From: Algoriphagus pacificus
GTDB taxonomy: Bacteria > Bacteroidota > Bacteroidia > Cytophagales > Cyclobacteriaceae
DNA length: 64,000 bases
Reading direction: 5' to 3'
Assembly: GCF_017254845.1 (NCBI RefSeq)
Contig: NZ_JAFKCU010000003.1
Span: 624,270 to 688,269, forward strand
Within the stretch, counting starts at the first letter, position 1. Each line of letters begins with the position of its first letter. The notes below the pieces were generated by a model that was not told the origin of the DNA, searched no databases, and was given only the letters and a program-made list of their open reading frames with translations. Below, in pieces: positions 1 through 8,498 of the stretch. Position numbers and translations under genes: made by a program.

Positions 1-112
1 CGTAACTGTCCCTGCTCCCTGAATAAATGATGTAAACAAAAAATCCCATAGTCATCCAGACTAATTTAAAAATAAAAAAGCCACTCGGTTTGTCGAGTGG
101 CTTTATCGTTTC
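1..112. other. Chromosomal flank left of the tRNA-Thr island
   Basis: No open reading frame is visible here. The stretch is the original 3' flank of the tRNA-Thr gene before the island inserted, because it carries a terminator oriented for a minus-strand gene (see 77-104) and ends exactly where the 69-bp island repeat starts. Confidence 0.6.
77..104 (-). terminator. Rho-independent terminator, original tRNA-Thr 3' flank
   Basis: The sequence holds a perfect 11-bp stem, AAAGCCACTCG / CGAGTGGCTTT, with loop GTTTGT. Read on the minus strand it is followed by a T-rich run. It lies 9 nt beyond the 69-bp tRNA-derived repeat, so it probably ended the tRNA-Thr transcript before the island came in. 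Confidence 0.8.
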
Positions 113-181
<69 letters not shown>

Positions 182-259
182 TTGATATTCAGCATGTTAC
201 AACAATTAATAATAAATATGTCATTGAATTCTACACTCTGTAGCAAGTGAATTAATTAT

Positions 260-1282
260 TTAAGATAAGAACCATTCATATCCGTTTTCTTCATTCTTCA
301 ATGCATTCTGAATACCTGTGGTAAATTCCAAAGCATTTAGACTACGATCAAGAAATGTATCGATATAACTGCTCTTGTTAGCTTGAGTGAACAGGTTATA
401 TACATTCCATAAGTTGATGTCTCCTCTATCATCACGAGAGAAACTTTCATCTTGATAGAAGTCTTTTGCAACTAGATTAATTTGACCGTCAGTGAAATGA
501 AGTTCAGGTATAGACTTTTTTGCATCCTTTGAAAGATGCTGATAGAGTCTGCATCTTCCTACTAACTGTGCAAACTGTTGTTCAGTAAGAGAATATTCAG
601 AAAGTTCTTTCATCTGCAAAATGTGCTTGTCCACCTTATAATTCTGAATAACACTCATAATATACCCACTTAATTGCTCCAGTGAAGACGCTTTCATCTG
701 TTCTTGATATCCATCTGTACTTACACAAAGATTACAGCATACCAAATTCTGGAATCCTATAAAGAACTTGAATTTCTCCATACTCTTCTTTTGATACAGA
801 TTTTCCAAGTTATAACTCCTAACTCCTCCTATTGCAAGTGAGACTGTATTCCCTCCTATCTTCTCTGTTATTTCAGGAATCCTTGCAATAAATGCCATCC
901 GTTCATAATAGATAGTTTTTTCATTGTCAAGCAGTTGACTTGCAGGTTTATGAATTGCATCTGGTGTTCTTCCTTTAATTTGATGACTTACCCTAATTTC
1001 TGGTAATTCTATGTTTATTCCTGGAATAACACTCAAACATGCATCTAAGGAGCTGTCAATAAACTCTTGATGAGAGATAGTCCTTTCATTGTCTTTTGCA
1101 AACACCGGAATGATGCAGTCATTTGAAAGATGCTGAAGCTTAACCTCCATAGTATTTGCTTCAATAAATGGTTTTCTTGCAGGTAGAGAAATTGATTGTG
1201 AAAGATCAATTTCATGATGCACGACACCATTTGACTGGGAGAATTCTTCATTCTCACCAAAGGGATTGAAATTTAAGTTCAT
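260..1282 (-). CDS. DUF3871 family protein
   Basis: This 340-residue protein resembles the DUF3871 family found in Bacteroidota mobile elements; biochemical function is unknown. It has no signal peptide or membrane segment and is probably cytoplasmic. It is the last gene of the leftmost island module, downstream of the RadC-like and RecA-like ATPase genes, and ends only about 80 bp from the left att repeat. The family commonly travels with these two partners in integrative elements, which suggests a role in DNA processing or maintenance of the element; that role is inference. Start ATG at 1282 gives the N-terminus MNLNFNPFGE. The family call rests on recognition, not on a search. Confidence 0.7.
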   Translation of the reverse strand: MNLNFNPFGENEEFSQSNGVVHHEIDLSQSISLPARKPFIEANTMEVKLQHLSNDCIIPVFAKDNERTISHQEFIDSSLDACLSVIPGINIELPEIRVSHQIKGRTPDAIHKPASQLLDNEKTIYYERMAFIARIPEITEKIGGNTVSLAIGGVRSYNLENLYQKKSMEKFKFFIGFQNLVCCNLCVSTDGYQEQMKASSLEQLSGYIMSVIQNYKVDKHILQMKELSEYSLTEQQFAQLVGRCRLYQHLSKDAKKSIPELHFTDGQINLVAKDFYQDESFSRDDRGDINLWNVYNLFTQANKSSYIDTFLDRSLNALEFTTGIQNALKNEENGYEWFLS

Positions 1283-1371
1283 AATTATAGATTTAAATTG
1301 AGTGAATACCCCATAAAACAGAAAGACCTACCCTTTATGAGAGTAGGTCTTCTATTCTATGGAGTAGTTTT

Positions 1372-1824
1372 TTAAATAAGACTTAATTCACTGAAGCAGC
1401 AATATCTTCCTTCAGGACCAATTATGATATGGTCCAGTAATGTGATATCCATCATTTCAAGTGCAGACGTCAACTTTTTTGTAAGTAAGATGTCTTGTGT
1501 TGAAGGATTCATATTACCTGAAGGGTGATTATGTGCAACAATTACCGCTGAACACATTAAATTGATTGCAGTACCAACAATGATCTTTAAATCAACCACT
1601 GTTGCACTAACACCTCCTGAAAATGTATTCATCGTACCGATTACTGTATTAGAGCGATTTAAGTAGATCACTACAAATTGTTCTTGTAGACCAACACGTT
1701 CTTGATCAATGAGAACATTTATTATCTCTACTGCTCCTTCTACATCCTTGATTACAGGTCTATTACTAAGAGTTGTGTGGTATTTATATCCAACACTTAA
1801 CTCACCCAGATTGCTCAGATTCAT
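1372..1824 (-). CDS. RadC-like JAB/MPN domain protein
   Basis: This is a 150-residue RadC C-terminal-type protein. The JAMM metal-binding signature HNHPSGNMNPSTQD is near residues 97-110, with the upstream glutamate-containing strand in LIDQERVGLQEQFVVIYLN. Chromosomal RadC proteins are about 220 residues with an N-terminal helix-hairpin-helix. This one has only the metal-binding half, the form usual on integrative elements. Its biochemical activity is unresolved in the family; it resembles JAMM isopeptidases. The start overlaps the stop of the upstream ATPase gene (1821-2699) by 4 bp, so the two are translated as a pair. Confidence 0.85.
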   Translation of the reverse strand: MNLSNLGELSVGYKYHTTLSNRPVIKDVEGAVEIINVLIDQERVGLQEQFVVIYLNRSNTVIGTMNTFSGGVSATVVDLKIIVGTAINLMCSAVIVAHNHPSGNMNPSTQDILLTKKLTSALEMMDITLLDHIIIGPEGRYCCFSELSLI

Positions 1825-2699
1825 TTTACTCCATTTGAAATAATACTTCCTAAATGAGGTATTCCATTTGTCTGATTAACATTCAATCTAAGTTGATTTG
1901 CTCTGCTGTTAAACTCTGCAATCCACTTGTCTGCTCCTTCTGTTTCTTTGTACAGTTTATAGAGGTCTTCTAGAACTAAACAGTTCTTAATTTTCTCTTC
2001 CACTATACTAGCTTTTGTAGCAGCACCTTCTACACACCACTTTGCAATCAGTTCCCCCGTATCCTGATTAATTTTAAATGGTGCATTAATATTAAAGAGT
2101 TGTGTTCGATCCTTACTCACTTTTGCATTGTGGTAAATATCAAGTTCTAGCATGATCGTAAAATCATACTCCAAACCATCACGCTGTATACCCTTCATAC
2201 CTACCTTCTCAGGTACAGATTTGCCATTTTTATCAGTTATTATATAGTCTTGTTTAGATCTGATTGTGGCAATTACATGAGCTGGAGAATTAAGAATCTT
2301 TTGAATCAAAGCATTATGTCTTGGTGTAATCTTAGACCAATTGGTAAAACTGTTACCTGCCATTTGTGCATGTGATTCTAGAATTCCTCCTTCACCCTCC
2401 CATTCATGACTAAGACTGTCAATAATGATTACATCCATTGAAGATTTTTGAGATAAATCTATTGCTTCAATGTACCTTTCTGGTGTGTAGGGAGGTTTCA
2501 AAGTAATAACATTGTACTCTCCTAGATGAGAATACAAGTCTGCAGATTGATTTTCTGAATCAATTACTGCAATCTTTTTCCAATCCTTACACAATCCAAA
2601 TGCAAGCAGTAAAGACGAGTAAGTCTTACCACTACCTGAAGTTCCTTGCACACCTATTCTAATGCGTGCTTGAGAACGATTTGAAAGTCGTAACTCCAT
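1821..2699 (-). CDS. RecA-like P-loop ATPase of mobile elements
   Basis: This is a 292-residue cytoplasmic ATPase. Walker A is GTSGSGKT at about residues 19-26, followed by a DSEN acidic patch and a Walker B-like strand VIIIDSLSHEWEGEGG near residues 90-105. The pattern matches the single-domain RecA-like NTPases of phages and Bacteroidota integrative elements, including the Sak4-type recombination ATPases. A role in strand annealing or element recombination is inference. It heads the ATPase-RadC-DUF3871 operon, with a 4-bp overlap to radC. A 209-bp region rich in inverted repeats lies upstream. Confidence 0.75.
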   Translation of the reverse strand: MELRLSNRSQARIRIGVQGTSGSGKTYSSLLLAFGLCKDWKKIAVIDSENQSADLYSHLGEYNVITLKPPYTPERYIEAIDLSQKSSMDVIIIDSLSHEWEGEGGILESHAQMAGNSFTNWSKITPRHNALIQKILNSPAHVIATIRSKQDYIITDKNGKSVPEKVGMKGIQRDGLEYDFTIMLELDIYHNAKVSKDRTQLFNINAPFKINQDTGELIAKWCVEGAATKASIVEEKIKNCLVLEDLYKLYKETEGADKWIAEFNSRANQLRLNVNQTNGIPHLGSIISNGVK

Positions 2700-2742
2700 A
2701 GAATTTAAATGTTTAAAATGTTAAATTATTGATTGAAATGAA

Positions 2743-2807
2743 CTGGAATCCGTGCACGTAGATCAATTCCAGGTATTAATTAGTCTGTACACGGGGGTAT
2801 ACAGACT
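2743..2807. repeat. Two consecutive inverted repeats upstream of the ATPase operon
   Basis: CTGGAAT (2743-2749) pairs with ATTCCAG (2766-2772) and encloses an 8-bp palindrome CGTGCACG. Directly after it, AGTCTGTA (2782-2789) pairs with TACAGACT (2800-2807). They lie in the only noncoding region between divergent island genes (2700-2908). They could be operators, an origin or a recombination site; the sequence alone does not decide. Confidence 0.6.
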
Positions 2808-2882
2808 GCTTAATGCAGAGGGGGTTGAAACAAGTATAGACTCTTATTTCTCGTTGGTACAGTTGAAAAAAATTATAAATTT

Positions 2883-2890
2883 TAATTTTG
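2883..2890 (+). promoter_or_regulatory. Bacteroidota-type -7 box TAATTTTG
   Basis: This matches TAnnTTTG, with a TTG at 2863-2865 (17 bp upstream). It is correctly placed for the plus-strand ORF at 2909, about 18 bp downstream. Confidence 0.5.
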
Positions 2891-2908
2891 GAATAACCCA
2901 GTTAAATA

Positions 2909-3196
2909 ATGTACATATCCTCAAATGACATTTTTATCAATTACTTGATGAGAGTATTTCCAGAGCACTATGCTAAGATGAACTCTGAAAATGAAGCAGA
3001 ATTAATTAAGATTTTTAATAAGAAAGCTCATTTAACCTCTGATACAAATGAAATCAATCAAAATTCTAGAATCTCTTGGTCATTACATTATTCACACCCG
3101 TATTTCAGAATGATGAAAAAATCACTAAATTTTAAAAGGTGTGTTAGGGAACAATTGAAGCATTATAAAAAAATCAGAGGAAATGACATATTTTAA
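2909..3196 (+). CDS. Small hypothetical protein (95 aa)
   Basis: I do not recognise this protein. It is the only plausible plus-strand gene in the tRNA-Thr island, a basic 95-residue product without membrane segments. The C-terminal half is rich in Lys, Arg and His (HYSHPYFRMMKKSLNFKRC). A promoter-like -7 box precedes it at a sensible distance, which argues that it is real. Its end lies 3 bp from the convergent lipoprotein gene, and no hairpin separates them. It could also be a chance ORF. Confidence 0.4.
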   Translation: MYISSNDIFINYLMRVFPEHYAKMNSENEAELIKIFNKKAHLTSDTNEINQNSRISWSLHYSHPYFRMMKKSLNFKRCVREQLKHYKKIRGNDIF

Positions 3197-3198
3197 TT

Positions 3199-4101
3199 CT
3201 AATAATAACTAATATCTCTCAATGTAATAAACATAGGTATTTCATTTTGGTACCTAACACATTTAATCCAATCTCCAAAATCATTATATTGGTAAACATA
3301 TTTATAATTTTTAGAGAGCATAGCAATATCATGAAACATAAAATCTTTTACAACATTACCAAATTCATCATATTCAAATTCTTCTTCTTGATATTTAGAA
3401 TACGATGCTTCTCTCCCTCCATTATTAATAAATGATTCAGGCATATCTTTTTGGTAGGATTCAATTAATATTAGTTGGTTTAAACTGTCATACTGATAAG
3501 TTTTGAACCTATCCTGATAGACCTCCATATCTTCACCAAACTCAACTCTTCTATAAATCAGATTCTTATTACTATCAAATTTTTCAATTTGAGTTTGCTG
3601 AAGTATACCTTGACTATAAAAATCATCTGATTTATAATACTTAGTAATTACGGTATTATTGTTATCTTCATAGGTGACCATTGTGAAATTACTAACACTT
3701 CCATCGGCTTCAATTGTTTTAACACCAAACAATCTATTATATTCATCATATTTATAGTATTCTTTACCTACTAAATTCCCATCTTGAAAATTTGAGACAA
3801 GAGTAACATCTCCTAAATTATTATATTCATAATTTTGAGTAAAATTCACCTCAAGATCTGATTGAAAAAACATTTTACGTAAAACTCTCCCCTCTTTATC
3901 AAAATTCACTATACTATTTTGATTATCTATTGCCCCATCATCAAAATCTCGCTTTATCTCATCTTGAATAATTTCATCAACCTGTTCAATTGCAGTCCCT
4001 GTTACTGTCTTTATGCTTTTAATAAGAACGTCCTTATCTTGTGCACAACCGTTTAAGAATAATATTATTATCAATCCAAAAATCTTAATTGAATTATCCA
4101 T
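3199..4101 (-). CDS. Lipoprotein with YD/RHS-like repeats
   Basis: This 300-residue protein begins with a lipoprotein signal peptide; the lipobox LNGC puts the lipidated cysteine at residue 19. The rest is a series of degenerate tyrosine-aspartate repeats of the pattern YxYDxxGxL (YEYNNLGDV, YKYDEYNRL, YQYDSLNQL, FEYDEFGNV, YQYNDFGDW), which in RHS/YD proteins form beta-strand wraps. Function is unknown; exposure in the periplasm or on the outer membrane is expected. It is the last gene after hsdM-hsdS-TIR-hsdR and a membrane-protein gene, with 12 bp between it and the latter, so it is probably co-transcribed. Linkage to the defence operon is positional only. Confidence 0.7.
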   Translation of the reverse strand: MDNSIKIFGLIIILFLNGCAQDKDVLIKSIKTVTGTAIEQVDEIIQDEIKRDFDDGAIDNQNSIVNFDKEGRVLRKMFFQSDLEVNFTQNYEYNNLGDVTLVSNFQDGNLVGKEYYKYDEYNRLFGVKTIEADGSVSNFTMVTYEDNNNTVITKYYKSDDFYSQGILQQTQIEKFDSNKNLIYRRVEFGEDMEVYQDRFKTYQYDSLNQLILIESYQKDMPESFINNGGREASYSKYQEEEFEYDEFGNVVKDFMFHDIAMLSKNYKYVYQYNDFGDWIKCVRYQNEIPMFITLRDISYY

Positions 4102-4113
4102 ATTGACAAATTT

Positions 4114-4794
4114 CTATTCGATCAAAAATTCCTCTTCTAATTTCAATAAATATGAAATTGTATTATTGTAATCATTTAGATTCTCAATTCTAGCCCATTT
4201 AGACTTTAACATATCAATCTCTTGAATATCTACATAAGGCTTAATAACAATCAATCTATTTCTAAATTCAAGATTCTTTTCAGATATTGATTTTTTAAAA
4301 CTATGATTAAAGAAAATTAAAAGAAACAATATTACTGATGTAAATAGAAAAAGTCTATCTAGTAGCTTAACTCTTCTATCTAATGCATTAGATTTAATTG
4401 ATATGCTTTTTTCTAATTCAATTAAATTATTTTCTAATTCAATATTGTTTCTTTTCTCAATCTGAGCGGGCGATAGCGTAGTATTTAAACTATCTCTAAA
4501 GGACATCTTTAATTTTGAAACCTCGTAATTAAAATTTTTAATGTTAACAAAAATTATAAATAAAACAAATTCAAATAATAAGACTAAAACTAAACTATTG
4601 TTTTGTGAAAATAAATTTGGATCATCAACTGCTATACTTTTATAATATACATTACTTATATTCTCATTAACATATATTATAAAATTAACAAATGCCTTAC
4701 CTAAAATATCCAAAAATGGTTGTAAATAAAAAATAACTACACCAACTACAAATGATATTGCTATACTTTTGAAATTTCTTTTGATAAAATTCAT
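4114..4794 (-). CDS. Membrane protein of unknown function at the tail of the hsd operon
   Basis: I do not recognise a family. The 226-residue product has hydrophobic segments at about residues 11-42 (one long or two short), 68-84 and 147-163. A charged, probably coiled-coil stretch spans roughly 110-145. The soluble C-terminal tail ends in LKSKWARIENLNDYNNTISY. It starts 11 bp after hsdR and is followed 12 bp later by the lipoprotein gene, so it looks like part of the same transcript. Small multi-helix membrane proteins are common effectors or partners in defence operons, but nothing here proves such a role. Confidence 0.6.
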   Translation of the reverse strand: MNFIKRNFKSIAISFVVGVVIFYLQPFLDILGKAFVNFIIYVNENISNVYYKSIAVDDPNLFSQNNSLVLVLLFEFVLFIIFVNIKNFNYEVSKLKMSFRDSLNTTLSPAQIEKRNNIELENNLIELEKSISIKSNALDRRVKLLDRLFLFTSVILFLLIFFNHSFKKSISEKNLEFRNRLIVIKPYVDIQEIDMLKSKWARIENLNDYNNTISYLLKLEEEFLIE

Positions 4795-4805
4795 ATTAAA
4801 ATTTG

Positions 4806-7664
4806 TTAGCTGATAACCCTCTCTACAAAAGTATCTACAAAGTCCATTACTCTTTTTAGTATTCTAGCTCCAACAGACTTTCTCTGTAGCACTGTTGGTT
4901 TATCACCTTCAATTAAATCTAACACATCATCTCGTAAAGGTTCTCTCTCTGAGAATAAGTAGTTCTCTATCAAATTTTGCGTTTTCTCAGGTGATAATTT
5001 CTCTTCTTTTACCAGCTTATCAAATGCTTTAATTTGCTCTTCAGTCCAAAACTTATCAAACTCATCTTCTAAATTTTGAGTGTCTGAGATATGAGGTAAA
5101 TTCTCATTGATGAATTTTTCAATCAACTCACGCTTACTCCTTAGACTTGTTTCACCACTTAACAGATCAACTATTTCTTTCTTCTTCTTCTCTTGATCTT
5201 CTGGTTTAGAATCCTTTAATGCTGATAAAAGCTGTAGAATATAAGCAACATTTATTTCATCTCTATGAATTAGTTCTAGTTCAAAATCTACATCTTCCAG
5301 AATGGAAACTTTATCTGGTTGAATATTAGATTTCACTTTTTCATGAACATCTAAGTATTTACTCTTGTAATCTTCAAACTCCTGTTCATTGATATCAAGT
5401 ACTTCCCAGGTAAAATCTACAAATGAACTCAATGTATTCTTGTATCTCATCAACTCTCTAAATGCCTTTACAAATTCAAATTCTTCCTCCTCACTTCTAA
5501 GATCATTAACTGAATCAACTGTAGGAACAAGATCTTTTAATTTAGCTACTGCTTCATTAAATTTCTCCTGATAGTTTTCAATAGGTTCCATGATGATTAC
5601 ATCAATCGCATTCTTATTGCTGAAGAGTGTAATAGCTTCATCTGTAGCTTGTTTGAGATTTCTAAATACAACAATATTACCCTGAGATTTCAATTCATTC
5701 AATATTCTGTTAGTTCTGCTATAAGCTTGAATTAACCCATGATACTGTAAATTCTTATCTATATATAGAGTGTTGAGTTTGGGAGAATCAAATCCAGTAA
5801 GGAACATATTCACCACTAAGAGAATATCAACCTTCTTCTCTCGTACCTTTTTGGAAATGTCATTGTAGTAGTTGTAAAAGCTCTGAGTATCACGGGTGGA
5901 AAATTTTGTACCGAAAGTCTCATTGTAGTGACTGATATACTCATCTAATTTCTCTCTGGTGTGTTTATTCAAACCGTACAATGCTCTAGGATCTTCTTCT
6001 ACTACAGAGAGTTCTTCTGAAATTGATCCATTTGCATCTTTATCATCTTCATTTGCAGCATAGCTAAAGATTGTTGCAACTGTAAGATTATGTTCTCCAT
6101 TCAGTTTTTTCTTTCTGAACAACTCATAATATTTGATCAATACTTCCACACTACTTACACAGAACATCCCGGTAAATTCTCTGTTGTGAGTTTTTTTAGA
6201 ATGATTGGCAATAATGTAATCAGTGATTTTTTCAAGTCTACCAAAGTCTTCAATCAACTCTTTGGTGTTAATGTCTTCAACCTTAATGTCTAGAGCAGTT
6301 TTTGAACCTTCCTTTGCTTTGTATTTCCCTACATATTCAACTGAGAATTTTAAAACATTCTCATCTTTAATAGCATCAGTTATTACATATTTATGAAGAC
6401 ATTCTCCAAATAATTCTTTGGTTGTTCTCTTCCCCAATTCATTCTTGACTGCATTGTCAGCAAATATTGGAGTACCTGTAAATCCAAATAGTTGAATATT
6501 TGAGAAGTAAGACTTTATTCTATTATGTGTCTCTCCAAATTGACTTCTATGACACTCATCGAATATGAATACCATCCGCTCATCTTTGAGCAGATCCATC
6601 TTCTTGCTGAACTTAGCTTTACTTATTGCAGTATTAAGCTTCTGAATAGTGGTGACAATTAACTTGGTGTTATCAGAGAATTGCTCGACCAAACCTCTTG
6701 TATTTTCTGTTGCATCAACACAACCTTTACTAAAGCTGTCAAATTCTCTTGACGTCTGATAATCTAGATCTTTCCTATCTACTACAAATACTACTTTTTT
6801 AACTTCCGGTAAATTCATTAAAATCTGAGCTGATTTAAATGATGTCAAAGTCTTACCTGAACCTGTAGTATGCCAGATATATCCATTTTTCTTGGTATTG
6901 ATAACTCTATCAATTAAAGCTTCCACTGAATAAAATTGATATGGTCTCAGCACCATGAGTATCTTAAATGTCTCATTAAGCACTATGTACTTACAGATCA
7001 TCTTAGAAATATGACATGGATCTAAAAAATCAGAAGTAAATCCATTCAGAATATTTGTTAACCGGTTATTCTCTTTGTCCGTCCAATAGAAAGTCTGCTT
7101 GAATGATTGTTTGCTGTTATTTGCATAGTACTTGGTGTTCACTCCATTACTGATTACAAATATTTGAACATACTGGAAGAGAGCTGCACCACTTCCAAAG
7201 GAGTGTTTATGGTATCTATTAACCTGGTTAAATGCTTCTTTTAATTCTAAACCTCTTCTCTTTAGCTCTATCTGTACAAGGGGTAATCCATTAATCAAGA
7301 GTGTAACATCGTACCTATTTTTGTACTTACCCTCCATTGTGACTTGATTAGTTACCTGGAATTGATTCTGACACCAATGTTCTGTGTTAATGAATTCAAA
7401 GTATAAATCATCACCATTATCCAGCTGAATATGCTGTTTTTGACGAAGAGTCTTAGCTTTCTCAAATGCAGATCCTTTATTTAAGAGATTGAGCACTCTT
7501 TCAAATTCTGGAGCTGTAAACTTTACTTTATTGTGTTTCTCAAGCTGATTCTTCAAATTACCAATCAGACTTACTTCATCTTTAAGAGTTACATAGGTAT
7601 ACCCCTGTGATTGAAGTTGTTTAATGAGCTGTTCTTCAAGAACTTGTTCTGATTGACGAGACAT
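4806..7664 (-). CDS. hsdR: Type I restriction endonuclease subunit R (HsdR)
   Basis: This 952-residue protein is the translocating and cutting subunit of a type I restriction-modification complex. The N-terminal nuclease domain has D119 and the QIELK motif (E133, K135) of the PD-(D/E)xK fold. The SF2 helicase motor follows, with Walker A TTGSGKT at 266-272, the DEAD-type box DECH in FIFDECHRSQ, the motif III-like GFTGTP, and a C-terminal helical domain that binds HsdM. Length is typical and all motifs are intact. It starts 3 bp after the TIR gene. The full set hsdM, hsdS and hsdR is present, so the system should be active. Confidence 0.95.
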   Translation of the reverse strand: MSRQSEQVLEEQLIKQLQSQGYTYVTLKDEVSLIGNLKNQLEKHNKVKFTAPEFERVLNLLNKGSAFEKAKTLRQKQHIQLDNGDDLYFEFINTEHWCQNQFQVTNQVTMEGKYKNRYDVTLLINGLPLVQIELKRRGLELKEAFNQVNRYHKHSFGSGAALFQYVQIFVISNGVNTKYYANNSKQSFKQTFYWTDKENNRLTNILNGFTSDFLDPCHISKMICKYIVLNETFKILMVLRPYQFYSVEALIDRVINTKKNGYIWHTTGSGKTLTSFKSAQILMNLPEVKKVVFVVDRKDLDYQTSREFDSFSKGCVDATENTRGLVEQFSDNTKLIVTTIQKLNTAISKAKFSKKMDLLKDERMVFIFDECHRSQFGETHNRIKSYFSNIQLFGFTGTPIFADNAVKNELGKRTTKELFGECLHKYVITDAIKDENVLKFSVEYVGKYKAKEGSKTALDIKVEDINTKELIEDFGRLEKITDYIIANHSKKTHNREFTGMFCVSSVEVLIKYYELFRKKKLNGEHNLTVATIFSYAANEDDKDANGSISEELSVVEEDPRALYGLNKHTREKLDEYISHYNETFGTKFSTRDTQSFYNYYNDISKKVREKKVDILLVVNMFLTGFDSPKLNTLYIDKNLQYHGLIQAYSRTNRILNELKSQGNIVVFRNLKQATDEAITLFSNKNAIDVIIMEPIENYQEKFNEAVAKLKDLVPTVDSVNDLRSEEEEFEFVKAFRELMRYKNTLSSFVDFTWEVLDINEQEFEDYKSKYLDVHEKVKSNIQPDKVSILEDVDFELELIHRDEINVAYILQLLSALKDSKPEDQEKKKKEIVDLLSGETSLRSKRELIEKFINENLPHISDTQNLEDEFDKFWTEEQIKAFDKLVKEEKLSPEKTQNLIENYLFSEREPLRDDVLDLIEGDKPTVLQRKSVGARILKRVMDFVDTFVERVIS

Positions 7665-7667
7665 TAT

Positions 7668-8498
7668 TTACTGAATTAATTTTTCAATTCTATTTAGAAT
7701 TCTATCTCTATCTGGTTCCCAAGTGTGATCATCATGCTTAATACCACCAAATTCTTTTTGAATTAAATATTTCAAAGAATTCCATTTCTTGCTATCATTA
7801 ATTTTAAGACCATGTATAGTAGGAATTACAGCTCTTAAATCATCGAACCCTAATGGAGGAATTAAAATAGGAATACCAATTTTAGACAATACCCATGCTG
7901 CACCCATTTCACACATACTGATTTGACTTTCAAAATAATTTGGAGTGATCACGAATAACACTATTGAATTTGAGTTTATCTCTGATTTTATTCTTTCTAA
8001 AAAATCTTCCCCCAATTCAACTCCATAACCTTCAAATGAAGAGCAAAAAATTTGATTTCTACTTAACCCTATTACTTTGAGCATTTCAACAACTTCTTCA
8101 ACATATTCTATATCCCTACTAGAATGACTAATAAATATTTTATTCATACCTTTTTCAGCAACTTCATTCTTAGAATAATCCCCAAACTCCTCAATACTTC
8201 CTCTAACTGCTTGAAACAAAATAATTGCATCTTCAATACCTTTATTAAAAACTTCTTTTTCAAACTTCACTCCCGCCAAATACTCAGCATAAGTAGGATT
8301 TCTTTCAAACTTTATATCCTTAAACCTTTTTGATTGAGTATTAAAATCACCAAAAATCATTGACAACCTATCTTCAACTGTTAGTTTCCAAATTTTAAAT
8401 TTAGGGTTATCAACATTAGAATCTTTTAAACTCTCAGCTTCCTGTTCTAAATTAAAGAGAATTTCTATTTGCTTAATTGGTTGCATATATAGGGTCAT
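7668..8498 (-). CDS. TIR-domain protein embedded in the type I restriction operon
   Basis: This is a 276-residue soluble protein. Residues about 1-115 form a helical N-terminal region with a conserved-looking W37 and IFGDF (48-52). Residues about 119-240 form a TIR domain: box 1 FISHSSRD (122-129), then IVLFVITPNYF, then SMCEMGAAW, where E197 sits where the catalytic glutamate of NAD-cleaving TIRs is found. It ends with a short tail. Bacterial TIR proteins with this glutamate often hydrolyse NAD+ during abortive phage defence. The ATG directly abuts the hsdS stop codon, and hsdR starts 3 bp later, so it is made with the restriction subunits. A guard role is inference. An alternative start at Met5 is possible. 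Confidence 0.85.
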   Translation of the reverse strand: MTLYMQPIKQIEILFNLEQEAESLKDSNVDNPKFKIWKLTVEDRLSMIFGDFNTQSKRFKDIKFERNPTYAEYLAGVKFEKEVFNKGIEDAIILFQAVRGSIEEFGDYSKNEVAEKGMNKIFISHSSRDIEYVEEVVEMLKVIGLSRNQIFCSSFEGYGVELGEDFLERIKSEINSNSIVLFVITPNYFESQISMCEMGAAWVLSKIGIPILIPPLGFDDLRAVIPTIHGLKINDSKKWNSLKYLIQKEFGGIKHDDHTWEPDRDRILNRIEKLIQ

